Shown here: positions 21,952-32,437 of the stretch, one piece after another | How the letters are laid out: each line of letters opens with the position of its first letter | Position numbering within the stretch: the stretch's first letter is position 1 | From: CAJXJP01 sp964022365 | GTDB lineage: Bacteria; Patescibacteriota; Gracilibacteria; BD1-5; UBA6164 | Reading direction: 5' to 3' | Assembly: GCA_964022365.1 (NCBI GenBank) | Contig: CAXHZN010000008.1 | Coordinates: forward strand, 1-61,207 | Length of the DNA stretch: 61,207 nt | The notes under the pieces: model-generated | The model's database searches: none | The model's input: the letters and a program-made list of their open reading frames with translations, nothing else | What the model was told of the DNA's origin: nothing | Position numbers and translations under genes: made by a program

Positions 21952-24077
21952 ATTTTATTTAAACGAAGTGCATTTAAAACAACACTTATACTACTAAAAC
22001 TCATTGCTAAAGATGCAAATAATGGACTGAGTAATCAAAAAGCAGCGAGAGGAATTCATATAGAATTATATAAAAATGCCCAAAATAAATTTTGCTTAAT
22101 ATTTTTTAAAGTATTTTTTGAAAGATCAATACTTAAAAGTACTTTATGTAAATTTCATGATGTTACAACTATATCAGCACTATCGATAGCAATATCGCTT
22201 CCAGTTCACATAGCAATAGATAAATCAGCTTGAACTAAAGCTGGGGCATCATTTATACCATCTCAAACAAACGCAACTTTTTTTCATTGAGATTGTAATT
22301 TTTTAATTTCATCTAATTTATCTCACGGTAAAACTTCACTAATATAGGTGTTTATTCAAACTTTTTCCGCAATATTTTTCGCAGTAAGATTATTATCTCA
22401 AGTAAGTATTATAGGTAAAATATTTCTATTTTTTAAAATTTCCACTACTTTTTGAGCTTCATCTTTTGGAAGATCTATAATATCAAATATTCATAATATT
22501 TTATTTTGATTTCAAAAAATAACAGGAGTCGATCATTGAGACGAAATTTTATTTATTAGAGTATTTATTTCATCAGTAAATAATTTTTGTGCAAATAATT
22601 TTTTATTTCATAAAAAATATAAATTTTTTTTATATTCTACACTGATTCATTTTCATTGAATTTCACTAATATCATTTAATGAAATATTTACAAAATCTTG
22701 ATATTTTTTTATAGATTGAGATAAAGGATGGTGAGAATTACTTGCCATACTTTGGGCAATATAAATATCCTCTTTATTTTTAAATAAATACGTATTTTCA
22801 ACTTGAGGTTTTCACTGTGTAATAGTTCAGGTTTTATCAAAAACTATTACATCAATATCTTTTGTTTTTTCAAGAGTTTGTGCATTTTTAATCAATATTC
22901 CATTTTTAGCTCATGTACCAGTAGCTACCATAATAGCTGCAGGGGTTGCTAATCATAAAGCACATGGACAAGCAATCACTAGCACACTCACAGCAGGAAT
23001 AATAGCTTGAGAAATCTCCCCTGTTATTAGAAACCAAACTACAAAAGTTACAATAGAAACAGCTATTATTATTGGAACAAATATTTGTGAAATTTTATCT
23101 ACTAATTTTTGAATCGGAGCTCTGGAAGATTGAGCTGTATTTACCATTTCTATTATTTTATTCAACATTCACGTTTCTGAGGTATGTTCTACTTTTACTT
23201 CAATATAATTATCACAATTTATAGTTGCTCACAAAACTTTTTCTCATATTTTCTTTTCAATTGGAAGACTTTCGCCAGTAATCATTGATTCGTCTATACT
23301 TGAATTTCATTTTATAATTACTCCATCAAGTGGAATCTTTTCTCATGGAAATATTTTCATTATTTCTCCTACTAAAACGTCTCAAATATCTTTTTGAATA
23401 ACACTGTCTCAAGATATAATATGTGCTTTTTTTGCTCACAATTCAAGTAGTTTTTCTATAGCATTTCAAGCTTTTGATTTTGATTTTTCTTCGAAATATT
23501 TTCATAAATTTATAAGCGTAACAATTGCAACGGCTGCTTCAAAATATACATGCATACCAAGAAACATAACTCAAAATGAGTAAAAAAATGCACTCATAGT
23601 CCCCAAAGAAACTAAACTATCCATATTAAAATGAAGTGTTTTTAGTGATTTTAAAAAATTTTTATGAAAATTAAATCCTAAAATAAAAACTACTATAAAT
23701 GAAAGAACTGCAAAAATATACATAGAAAGATCAACTCAGAAAAATTCTATAGAAGTTTTAGTATCAAAAAACATCATAGAAAATACTGGAAGTGATATAA
23801 TAACCGATAATATAAATCTAAATTTATATTTATCGGCTTGATTTTCTCGAGATACTTTATTATTATTATTAATAAATTCTACTCAAAAACCATTTGATTT
23901 TATTTCTGAAATAATAGTCTCAAGAGAAACGATTTCTGGTTGAAAATCAATAATAGCTTGAGAATTTGATAAATTAATTTGAACAGAATTAACTCATTTA
24001 ATTCATTCAATAGTAGCTGTATTGAGTGCAACACAGCTCCCGCAAGTCATATTTGTAATAATAATAGTTTTTTTCAT
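21942..24077 (-). CDS. copA: Copper-exporting P1B-type ATPase CopA
   Basis: Pumps Cu(I) out of the cytoplasm using ATP. Seen: one N-terminal heavy-metal domain with MTCGSC (residues ~10-15), membrane helices, actuator TGES in DESMITGESLPIEKK, metal site CPC in VIACPCALGLATPAA, phosphorylation DKTG in VFDKTGTITQGK, HP of SNSHHPLSQ, and GDGINDAPAL hinge. The length of 711 aa fits Cu+-ATPases with one HMA domain. It is last in the csoR-HMA/SafE-copA run, 7 bp after the preceding gene. Family knowledge predicts induction by copper through CsoR. Confidence 0.95.
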
Positions 24078-24084
24078 TGTCTTT

Positions 24085-25398
24085 TTATTCAATAATTATA
24101 GATCATTGTGTCATTCACATCGATGAACATACAATTTTATGTATATCCGGCTGAGCATTAACGATTTCATATATTATAGGTCTACCTTGTAGAACACTAT
24201 TTATTTTATTGCTTAATGTTGGTATAGTTAGTGTTCCCATACATCACATTCCGTCTCTTTCTGGCATAATAATAATTTTATAGTTTCATCATGCTTTTAA
24301 TTTAATATTATATCATTCTATATTCCAACCCGTATGGTTTGCGTAGATTGTCTCAAATTCTATATTCTGAGTATTTTGCGTTTGCGAAACTTGTGAGTTT
24401 AAAAATAAACTTGGAAGTAAATTTGTTGCATTAATAAATGTATTGAATCAAAATAATAAGATTACTACTCATAATAACATTTCTATAAATGGGAATTTTT
24501 TTCATGAAAAGTAACTACTTCAGACTCACACGAGAAATAAAACTGGAAAAGTTCCTGCTGCAAAAGCGAACATTATTAAAGCTCAAGTAAGAAAATCTCA
24601 ACTTCAAATAGCTAATAACTGGGCTGTTTGAGTAAAACCACATGGAATAAAAAATGTTAGCGCTCATACGATAGGAGCCATTTTTGTATTTTGTAATTTT
24701 TCTATTTTTGATAAAAACGACTTTGGTAGATGAAATCAAAATTTAGAAATATTTGGTACAAATTCTAAAATTTGTAATCAAATATATATTAAAACAAATG
24801 AAATAAATAAAGTAAGTATTGTTGAAAATTGTAAACTGATACTAAAAAATTCTCACAATAATCCTAGCAATCCCCCTAAAATAAAAAAACCTAAAAGTCT
24901 CCCAATTTGAAAATAACTTTGAATCAATAATGAACCTTTTATTCCAGATATTTTTTTTGAAAATGCTTTTGAAAATCAAATGACTATTCATCCGGTAACA
25001 GCAAGACAAGTAGAAACTGATGCTATAAGTCAGATTATAAATGTAGTAATATAACTTCCATTTTGGTTTTGAGGTAAAATAGTATTTAGATCTACAAATA
25101 TGTGAAGTAAATAAAATATAATTCAAATAAATAGTAAAAATATTATTTTTATAAGAAATGATTCCATCGAAAAGTTTGGTTGAAAATCTTTTTTTTCTTC
25201 AACAACTTGAAAGTTGTGTTTTTCTATAAGTTTAATAGCTTCTTGTAATTGTTTTTCATTTTTATAATCAGCTTCTAAATATCATTTTTTGTAACTAATC
25301 TGTTCTAAATGAAATCATTGTAACTTTTTTAATTCTTTAGAAAGAATTATTTCACAACTCACGCAATGCATTCATTTAATATATAGTATCTTTTTCAT
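24085..25398 (-). CDS. HMA domain - SafE/DsbD-like membrane - cupredoxin-like fusion
   Basis: A three-part copper-handling protein. Seen: N-terminal heavy-metal domain IKGMHCVSCEIIL (residues ~7-19), six or more hydrophobic helices (~80-310) of the sulfite-exporter/cytochrome-biogenesis type, with the FFIPCGFTQTAQLLA motif (~250-264), and a C-terminal beta-rich domain (~330-437) with PERDGMGCMGTLTIP and a late C-x3-M (CSSMGMTQ), as in copper-binding cupredoxin-like domains. Such fusions are found beside CopA in other bacteria. The likely role is passing or sequestering copper at the membrane. Between csoR and copA on the same strand. Confidence 0.85.
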
Positions 25399-25479
25399 CT
25401 AGTTTTATTAACAATTAATATTTTTATATTGATGAGAATTCTTTAATTAATCTTAAATAATCTTAAATAATTAACTTTT

Positions 25480-25755
25480 TTATTTATTTTGAGCAGTTTT
25501 AACAATTTTGAGTACTTCATTTATCATATCTCATATTTTTTCTTCATCATTATTTTTCGCTGCAGATAAAAAACATGTTCATAAATGATTTTCAAGTAAT
25601 TTTAGATTTGCAGATTTTAATAATCCTATAACTGCGAGATTTTGCTGTATTACATCAATACAATATTTTTCATTTTCAATCATCTCAATAGTATTTTCAA
25701 GAGATGTTTTAGCTTTTTTTAAACCAATTAATGCTTGTTTTTGTGTTTCTTTCAT
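25480..25755 (-). CDS. csoR: CsoR-family copper-sensing repressor
   Basis: All-helical tetrameric repressor released from DNA by Cu(I). Seen: KxALIGLKKAKTSLENTIEM opening helix, Cys at YCIDVIQQNLAV (residue ~32), and NHLGTC (His ~57, Cys ~61), giving the Cys-His-Cys copper ligand set. Length 91 aa is normal. It heads the copper operon with ~80 bp to the next gene. A palindromic ATACC/GGTAT element lies just upstream of its start and is the likely autoregulatory operator. Confidence 0.92.
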
Positions 25756-25774
25756 ATTTTATTATATTAATTTA

Positions 25775-25793
25775 ATACCTGTACCTATGGTAT
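25775..25793. promoter_or_regulatory. Candidate CsoR operator
   Basis: ATACC-N9-GGTAT inverted repeat 20-38 bp upstream of the csoR start, with a TATAAT-like -10 between it and the ATG on the minus strand. CsoR boxes are GC-containing palindromes of TACC/GGTA type, so the fit is good, but no binding evidence can be seen. Confidence 0.5.
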
Positions 25794-25938
25794 AGATAAA
25801 TTTAAATTATGCAAATTAAAAAAATTAATTTATTTATAAAATTAATTTTCAGAAAATCAGATATAAATCTTTCTTTATATTTTTATAAAAATATATATAA
25901 TTTCATAAAAATAGATGATAATAACAAAAAATTAACTC

Positions 25939-27672
25939 GTGAAACACTTAAATATAAAAATAGATAAATTAGAATTTAAATGAGAACCAGTCTTAAAAAA
26001 TATAAATTTTACGCTCAATAAAACAGATAGAATATCAATAGTTTGACCAAATTGATCTGGGAAAACTACCCTTCTTAAAGCACTCACTTGAGAAATAAAA
26101 GATTTCGAATGAGCGATTGATAATGTTTGAAATCTTACACTGTGATATCTACACCAAGTCTATTGAGAAAATGAAACTCAAAGCGTCAGAGAAGAACTTC
26201 GTGACGGTTTTTTAGATATAAAAGAATTTGAAAAAAATATATCTGAAATCGAAAAAAGAATGCATGATTCTCCAGAAGATATGGAAATAATCGAAGAATA
26301 TACCACAGCACTCGAACAATTACACAATATGTGATGAAGTGAATATGAAAATAAAATTCACGCAGTTGCAAATGGAATGTGAATTTTAGAATTACTTGAT
26401 AAAAAACTCAATGAAATCAGTTGAGGTCAAAGAACCAAAGTAGCTTTAGCAAAAGTTCTTTTAGAATCTCCAGATATTTTATTTCTCGATGAGCCTACCA
26501 ATTTTATCGATATGAAATCTGTTGAATGGCTCGAAGGATTTCTACAAAATAAATGGGCAGGATGATATGTAATTATTTCTCATGATAGAGAATTTCTTGA
26601 TAAAACCTGCAATAAAACCTACGAAGTTCAGCCAGCTCGTGGACTGACTTTTTATCATACAAACTATACTGATTATGTTTACGAAAGACAAAAAACTGAA
26701 AAGAAAAAATTAGAAAATTGGAAACGTGAACAAGAATATATTGATAAACAAGAAACACTTATAAATAGATTTCGTGCTGGTTCTCGTGCTGGGTGGGCAA
26801 AATCAAGAGAAAAACAAATAGATAAAATGGAAAGATTAGAAAAACCTTTTATCCCTAAAAAACCTAAATTTTTATTTGAATATACTTGAGAATCTCCTGA
26901 AAAAGTATTATCATTTAAAGAATTATTTATCGGGAGACAAGAGCCTCTATTTTTTATACAAGAAGCTATTTTACATGCTGGTCAAAGAATTTGAATAGTT
27001 TGAGAAAATGGAGCATGAAAATCTACCCTACTGAAATCAATAATCTGACAAATAGAAATGCTCGATGGATTTTATTCAAAATGAAAATGAGTAGAAATCA
27101 GTTATTATTCGCAAATGCATGAAGAACTCGATAGAAATCTCACTATTCGTGAAAATTTTATTAAACATGGACTAGCATATCCAGATCAACATTTGATTTC
27201 GATATTAAGACATTATTTATTCGAACATACAGATATAGATAAAAAAGTTTGAGAATTATCTGGAGGACAAACTTCTAAACTACTTTTTGCTATTTTATGA
27301 CAAAAACCTTGTAGTTTATTGATTCTTGATGAACCAACTAATCATCTTGATTATGATACAAGAGAAGCTTTAGAATCATCACTCATGGATTATAAATGAT
27401 CTCTATTATTTATTTCTCATGATAGATATTTTGTAAATAAATTAGCTACAAATATTTGGTTTATTGAAAATAATGAACTTTCGATTTCATACTGAAATTA
27501 TGAAGATTATCAATATAAAAAAGACCATAATATAGAAATGGATATGAGTTTATTCGACGAAGAAGCTCAACTAAATCTTGTGCTCGAAGAAAAACTTTGA
27601 GAAACTGAATTTAAAAAACTCAAAAATAAATTCAGCAAAAAAAATGACAGAAAATGAAGAAGAAGAAAATAA
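25939..27672 (+). CDS. ABC-F type ATPase, 577 aa
   Basis: Soluble twin-ATPase protein of the ABC-F family, which acts on ribosomes in translation rescue or antibiotic protection. Seen: first Walker A GPNGSGKTT (residues ~36-44), signature LNEISGGQRTK, Walker B ILFLDEPTNFID; a charged linker (~250-300) with RFRAGSRAGWAKSREKQ; second Walker A GENGAGKST, signature ELSGGQTSK, and LLILDEPTNHLD. There are no membrane helices. Start is the GTG at 25939, because the in-frame ATG at 25915 is cut off by TAA. The C-terminal tail is very basic (KNDRKGRRRK). The first Walker B reads PTNFID rather than PTNHLD. Confidence 0.93.
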
Positions 27673-27764
27673 AAAACCTTTTAGTATAAATTATTTTTCT
27701 AACTTGAGAAAATATTTTTTTTCAATAAAATTCTATTAAATTATTATTTATTAATATATTAAAA

Positions 27765-28697
27765 ATGATTGATATTAGTGTTGTTGGACATAAAGTTCCA
27801 GATACAGACTGTGTTTTGTCTGCGATTATTGCAGCTGATTACTTATCAAAAAAAGGTTACAATCCAAGCGTGTATATGCAAGGAGAATTAAATAAAGAAA
27901 CTGAATATTTACTTCAAGAACTCAATATTGAAAAACCTGAAATAAAAACAAGTTTTGAAGCTGGAACAAGAATGTGTTTAGTAGATCACAATGAAGATTT
28001 TCAAGCTCCGGATAATATTTGAGAACTAGATATTGCCTGGGTAATTGATCATCATAAAATAAATTTTAAAACTGCAGCTCCTCTAAACGCAAGAGTAGAA
28101 CCTATTTGTTCAACGGCTTCAATTTTATATAAAATGTATAAAGAAGCTGGATTTGAAGTTACAAAAGAAATTGGAACGATGATGCTTGCATGTATTTTAT
28201 CAGATTCACTATTATTTAGATCTGCTACAACTACAAAAGAAGATATTATTTTAGCTGAAGAATTAAAAGAAATAACAGCAATAGATGATTTTGATGCATT
28301 TGCAATGCCGATGTTTAATGCAAAATCAGATTTAGGTGATATGGAAATTGAAAAAGTAATCAAATATGATTATAAAGAATTTGATTTTAATGGAACAAAA
28401 GCAGGAATTTGAACGCTTGAAACAACAAATCCAAATTATGCACTTGGAAGAAAACAAGAAATTTTAGAGGGGCTTGAAAAAATTAAAAATAATGACAATT
28501 TAGACTTCATATTATTATCAGTAGTAGACATTATTTGAGAAAAAAATACTTCAATCGTATTAGACTGAAATGATTCTCAAGTAGTAGAAAAAGTTTTTAA
28601 TACAACGATTCAAGATAATCTAGCAGACCTAAAAAATAGACTTTCTAGAAAAAAACAAGTTGTCCCAGATTTAACAAAATATTTTGAAAATAAATAA
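27765..28697 (+). CDS. ppaC: Manganese-dependent inorganic pyrophosphatase (family II)
   Basis: Hydrolyses pyrophosphate; DHH superfamily. Seen: GHKVPDTDCVLSA (residues ~8-20) where family II has GHxxPDTDS, DHNE (~73-76), the DHH motif in VIDHHKINF (~92-100), CSTASILY, and the C-terminal substrate motif SRKKQVVP (~293-300). The length of 310 aa matches PpaC. TGA glycines are used in a few places only. Ends in a terminator. Confidence 0.95.
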
Positions 28698-28726
28698 AAA
28701 AATATGACTAAAAGTCATATTTTTTT
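28696..28726 (+). terminator. Terminator after ppaC
   Basis: 14-bp arms (28696-28709 / 28713-28726) with a short loop and a T run. Confidence 0.8.
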
Positions 28727-28881
28727 ATTTATTAATTTACTATATATTTTATAGTCTGTTGAAAAAATGTTTCACAAACCATATTTTTTTTTAAAAAAAT
28801 TTTGATTTTTATTATAATATAATATACTTTATGATACTAGTGCTATCAGGGTTATTTTAATTATTCGAAAATCGATATAAT

Positions 28882-29163
28882 ATGGAAACAAATAAACTCT
28901 ATGTAGGTGGAATTCCTTGGGCATTAGAATGGCAAGATGTAAAAGATGCATTTAAAGTACACGGTGAAGTGAGTCATGTCAAAATAATCAAAGACCGCGA
29001 AACAGGAAGATCAAAAGGGTATGGATTTGTAGAGTTTGCCGAAGTTGAAGGTGCTGTAAAAGCAAGAGACGAGATGAATGGAGGTGACTTACAATGAAGA
29101 ACTTTAAAAGTTGAATTTGCAGTTGAAAAAACATCTGAGGAATCAAACTTAGTGACGATATAA
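28882..29163 (+). CDS. RRM-domain RNA-binding protein, 93 aa
   Basis: Single RNA-recognition motif, binding single-stranded RNA. Seen: RNP2 LYVGGIPW (residues ~6-13) and RNP1 KGYGFVEF (~45-52), with beta-alpha-beta-beta-alpha-beta spacing, and almost nothing outside the domain. Bacterial RRM proteins of this size are often cold-induced RNA chaperones. About 150 bp of upstream non-coding sequence could hold a regulated leader. Only one glycine is TGA, in line with a highly expressed gene. Own terminator. Confidence 0.93.
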
Positions 29164-29203
29164 TAGAAAAAAGAAAGATATAATTTATCTTTCTTTTTTT
29201 CTA
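29164..29203 (+). terminator. Terminator after RRM gene
   Basis: Inverted repeat of about 15 bp with a GAAAAAAGAAAGAT arm and a T-rich descending arm. Confidence 0.75.
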
Positions 29204-29286
29204 TTTATTAATAAAATTAAATTATCTTAAGTTTTCCTTAAGATTAAGAAATATATTTCTTATACTTATACTCTTAAATATTTTTT

Positions 29287-29700
29287 ATGAAAATATTATC
29301 TATACTATTTTTAGTAGCTTTATTAGCGTCTTGTGGAACAACTACTACTCCTGAACAAACTCAACCAGTAGTTGAAGATCAAACAAATGAAATGGAAAAT
29401 AATATGTCAGAATTTGACAATGAAGAAATGGATGAAGACAAAATGGAAACTATAGAATATTCATATACAAATCCAGCTCAAGAAGTAAATATGGTTATTG
29501 ATTATTCTCTAAACAGTGAAGATAAAATTGAATCTATCAATGTATCTGCTACAAACTGGGATAAATTAGGAGATTTTGATGCTGCTGTTAAATCAAATGT
29601 AATTGGTTTAACATTAGAAGAAGCAACTCAAATGCCTACAGTTTCTGGAGCATCTATTACAAGTGAAGCATTTAAAGAAGCTATTAAATCACAATTATAA
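29287..29700 (+). CDS. Lipoprotein with FMN-binding-like C-terminal motif, 137 aa
   Basis: Exported lipoprotein, first of a three-gene module with apbE and a reductase fusion. Seen: signal peptide with lipobox LLASC (Cys ~16), an acidic linker (~17-55), then a compact domain ending in TVSGASITSEAFKEAI (~118-133). In FMN-binding domains (RnfG, NqrC, PplA types) the motif (S/T)GA(T/S)x(T/S) carries the Thr/Ser to which ApbE links FMN; here the candidate acceptor is the Ser of SGAS. ApbE is encoded 5 bp downstream. Inference: a flavinylated electron carrier held on the outer face of the membrane. No TGA codons occur. The domain is shorter than usual. Confidence 0.75.
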   Translation: MKILSILFLVALLASCGTTTTPEQTQPVVEDQTNEMENNMSEFDNEEMDEDKMETIEYSYTNPAQEVNMVIDYSLNSEDKIESINVSATNWDKLGDFDAAVKSNVIGLTLEEATQMPTVSGASITSEAFKEAIKSQL

Positions 29701-29705
29701 GATCT

Positions 29706-30554
29706 ATGAAATTCACAAAAAAATTATGTGGATCACAACTGGAAATTCTCATTCATGACGAATGAGAATTTTCTGATTTGATTCAAAAATCTTTTGAATA
29801 CGGAGAATATTTTGAAAAAAAATATTCTCGTTTTATAGAAAATAATTTTTTAGATACACTAAATAAAAATAAATATACGAAAGATATAGATGTAGATTTT
29901 TATAATATTATTTCTCTAGCACAAAATATTTCAAAAATAAGTGAATGATATTTTGATATTACTATACTTCCCTTTTTGGAAAATAAATGATATTGAAAAT
30001 CTAGTGAAAAAATAATAGAAAATATTTGATACAAAAATATTATTTTAGAAAAAAACTCTTTGGAATTAAAGAATAATATTTTTATTGATATTTGAGCGTT
30101 ATGAAAATGATTTATTGTAGACAAAATTTATCATATATTAGACAAATGAATAAATAATTTTACTCTCAACTTTTGATGAGATATCAGAGTAAAGTGAGAA
30201 AAAAATATTTTACTCGAAGATCCAAGTAATGAAAATAAAATAATCTGAAGTATAAACTTAAAAAATAGTTCCCTTGCTTCAAGTAGCGGATTAAAAAGAA
30301 ATTTCTGAGAACATCATCATTTAATAAACGCTCATTCGTGAAATTCACAAAATGATATAATTTGAGTTTTTGTACAGCATAATTCATGTGTATTTGCAGA
30401 TAGTTTCTCGACAGCATTATTTGTTTCACCAATAGATGTGTCTATAAATATTCTCAAAAAAATGAAGTGACTCGAAGCGATGATACTGTTAAAAAATGGA
30501 AAAATTCATAAAACAAAATGATTTAATTTTATACCAAACTCACTATGAAAATAA
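29706..30554 (+). CDS. apbE: FAD:protein FMN transferase ApbE
   Basis: Transfers FMN from FAD onto a Thr/Ser of exported flavoproteins. Seen: IDIGALGKGFIVDKIYHIL (residues ~118-136) matching the ApbE core, LNFGGDIRVKG (~149-159), SSGLKRNF and HHLINAHSG (~195-210) in the active-site region, and ADSFSTALFV (~228-237). Length 282 aa is short but has all blocks. I see no clear signal peptide or lipobox, so it may act in the cytoplasm or need another export route. It starts 5 bp after the lipoprotein and overlaps the reductase fusion by 10 bp, so the three are one operon. Confidence 0.92.
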
Positions 30555-32047
30555 AAAATGTAAAAGTTATTAAATGATGTATTAGTTGTAGAAACTGTGA
30601 AAATGTTGCTCCAGATACTTTTAAAGTTTCACCAACTTCAAAAGTTATTTCAAAAGATTTTGATGGCAAAGAAGCTGAAATAATCACAGCAGAATTACTA
30701 TGTCCGGTAAATGTGATAAAAGTAGAAAAAACGTGAAAAAGTATGATTTCACTCCAATCAGCAAAAGTGATAGAAAAAAAATATCTCACAGATGATGTTA
30801 TAGAATTACGTCTAAATGTAGAAAATTTCTCAGCAAAACCAGGACAATATGTTTCAATGCAAATGCAAGATTGGAAAGGAACGTTTTATAGAAATTATTC
30901 TATCACTGAATTTTCTCAAAATCATTTTGTTCTCACAATAAAAATTTTAGAAGATGGAAGAGGTGGAAAATTTTTGAAAAAATTAAAAATAAATAAAACT
31001 TTAAATTATATTTGAGCACTGTGAGGTTTTGTATTACAAGAAAATAAAAAACCAAAAGTCTTTTTCGCAACTGGTACCGGATTATCTCCAGCAATTGCGA
31101 TGTTTGATGCACTGTGAGATGATGTAGAAAAAAAATTATATTTTTGAGTGAGAGATAAATCAGAAGTATTTTATGAAGAAAAATTTAAAAAATATAAAAA
31201 TTTTGAATATAAAATATTTCTCTCTCAACAAGATCATCCAGATTATCACTACGGAAGAGTAAACCAAGAAATAGAATCTATTTCTAAAGAATCTGAAGTG
31301 TATATGTGCGGGAATCCAAAAATGACAGACCAGGTAACTCATGAACTCAAAATGCAGTGACATGATGAAGATCAAATATTTTCAGAATGATTTGTTGCAG
31401 GAAAAGAAGAAAGAAATATTTTTAAACTTATTTTTCTTAAATGAGTAATCCCATATATCAAAACAATAGAAAAAATACTATTATTTATATGAATAGTTGT
31501 CATTCCAGCATTATATTTTTATGGAATTTGAAGCAATAGTTTATATAAATCAGGTTTTGTAATTTGATGAAGTATTTCAGCATTTTTGTATACCCTCAGT
31601 TGGTGGGCTGTAATATTTGTGATGTATATTCGTCCATTATCACAATTATTTCCAAAAATTTGAATTCTTAAAACTTTAGCAACACAGAGAAAAAGTTTAT
31701 GAATTATTTCTGCAATGGTAATATTTTTAATATTTTTTCAAAAATATATACTCAATTATCAAAATTTCCTCAGTTATTTTAGAGTAGAAAATTGGCACTG
31801 ATTTTATTCAATTTTATCAAGAATTTCTGAATTAACAGCAATTATTCTCTTACTTACTTCAAATAATTATTCTCAAAGAAAATTATGAATCTGGTGGAAA
31901 AGGATTCAAAGAAGTTCATATTTATATTTTTTATCATGATGAATAGTCGCAGCAGTTTGGTGATCAAATAGTTATTATTGGTCAATGTGAATTTGGTGAG
32001 TTTTATTTATCGCAGCATTTATAAAAAATAAATTTTTCAACAAATAA
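30545..32047 (+). CDS. Ferredoxin - FNR-type reductase - membrane domain fusion, 500 aa
   Basis: One frame joins three modules. Seen: N-terminal single-cluster ferredoxin with Cys 12, 15, 18 and 53 (CISCRNC ... CPVN); FAD domain with RNYSIT (~residues 116-121); NAD(P)-binding half with ATGTGLSPAIA (~176-186) and YMCGNPKMTDQ (~253-263); and six hydrophobic helices (~300-495) resembling the ferric-reductase/MsrQ membrane domain. The usual order in ferric reductases is membrane first. The membrane half holds just one His (WHGFY), so the usual bis-His heme sites appear lost. Inference: it passes electrons from NAD(P)H/ferredoxin across the membrane, perhaps to the lipoprotein flavin. Confidence 0.85.
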
Positions 32048-32069
32048 AAAAGCCCTTTCGGGCTTTTTT
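32046..32069. terminator. Bidirectional terminator after electron-transfer module
   Basis: Compact 10-bp stem AAAAAAGCCC (32046-32055) and its complement (32060-32069) with a TTTC loop. It separates the plus-strand module from the convergent zinc-ribbon-like gene. Confidence 0.85.
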
Positions 32070-32332
32070 TAGTATCCTTGTTCTTGACGAGTCACAACAT
32101 CGATAGTATCGATTTCATCACCATCTTCGTTATACAAGTCTGCATCACTTGTAATATCGCTGAGCACAATATCTTCAATATGATTTTCAGGAACTGCAGA
32201 ATAAACAACTCCTTGGCAATCTGAATGTAAACAATGTTTAGTTACTTTTTCTTCTTCTAAACAATTATCATCAGAAAAACATATATCGTGTAAAGTGTGG
32301 CAAGTATTACATTGGTGAACTGTAGTATTCAT
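32069..32332 (-). CDS. Small zinc-ribbon-like protein, 87 aa (paralogue 1)
   Basis: Not recognised by name. Seen: CNTCHTLHDIC (residues ~8-18), a further Cys-x-x-x-x-Cys region CLHSDC (~34-39) followed by QGVV, then an acidic tail. The two Cys pairs look like a zinc ribbon. It has an AGAGG Shine-Dalgarno upstream and no TGA codon. It is a diverged copy of the next minus-strand gene at 32438-32677, sharing the CNxCxxLH start and the C-x4-C-x-G-x-V block. Confidence 0.75.
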   Translation of the reverse strand: MNTTVHQCNTCHTLHDICFSDDNCLEEEKVTKHCLHSDCQGVVYSAVPENHIEDIVLSDITSDADLYNEDGDEIDTIDVVTRQEQGY

Positions 32333-32391
32333 AGTGAACCTCTTGTATTTGTAAGGATTTTTATAATAAACAATTTATAAAATAATTCAAC

Positions 32392-32418
32392 AAAAAACCT
32401 CGCAAAACGAGGTTTTTT
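32392..32418 (-). terminator. Terminator after zinc-ribbon paralogue 2
   Basis: 11-bp stem AAAAAACCTCG / CGAGGTTTTTT with a 5-base loop. On the minus strand it follows the stop at 32438 and precedes paralogue 1. Confidence 0.85.
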
Positions 32419-32437
32419 CGTAATAAATATACATATA

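Noticed and set aside
28052..28363. Minus-strand ORF of 103 codons
   Set aside because: Shadow of the family II pyrophosphatase, whose conserved DHH and SRKKQVVP motifs are on the plus strand.
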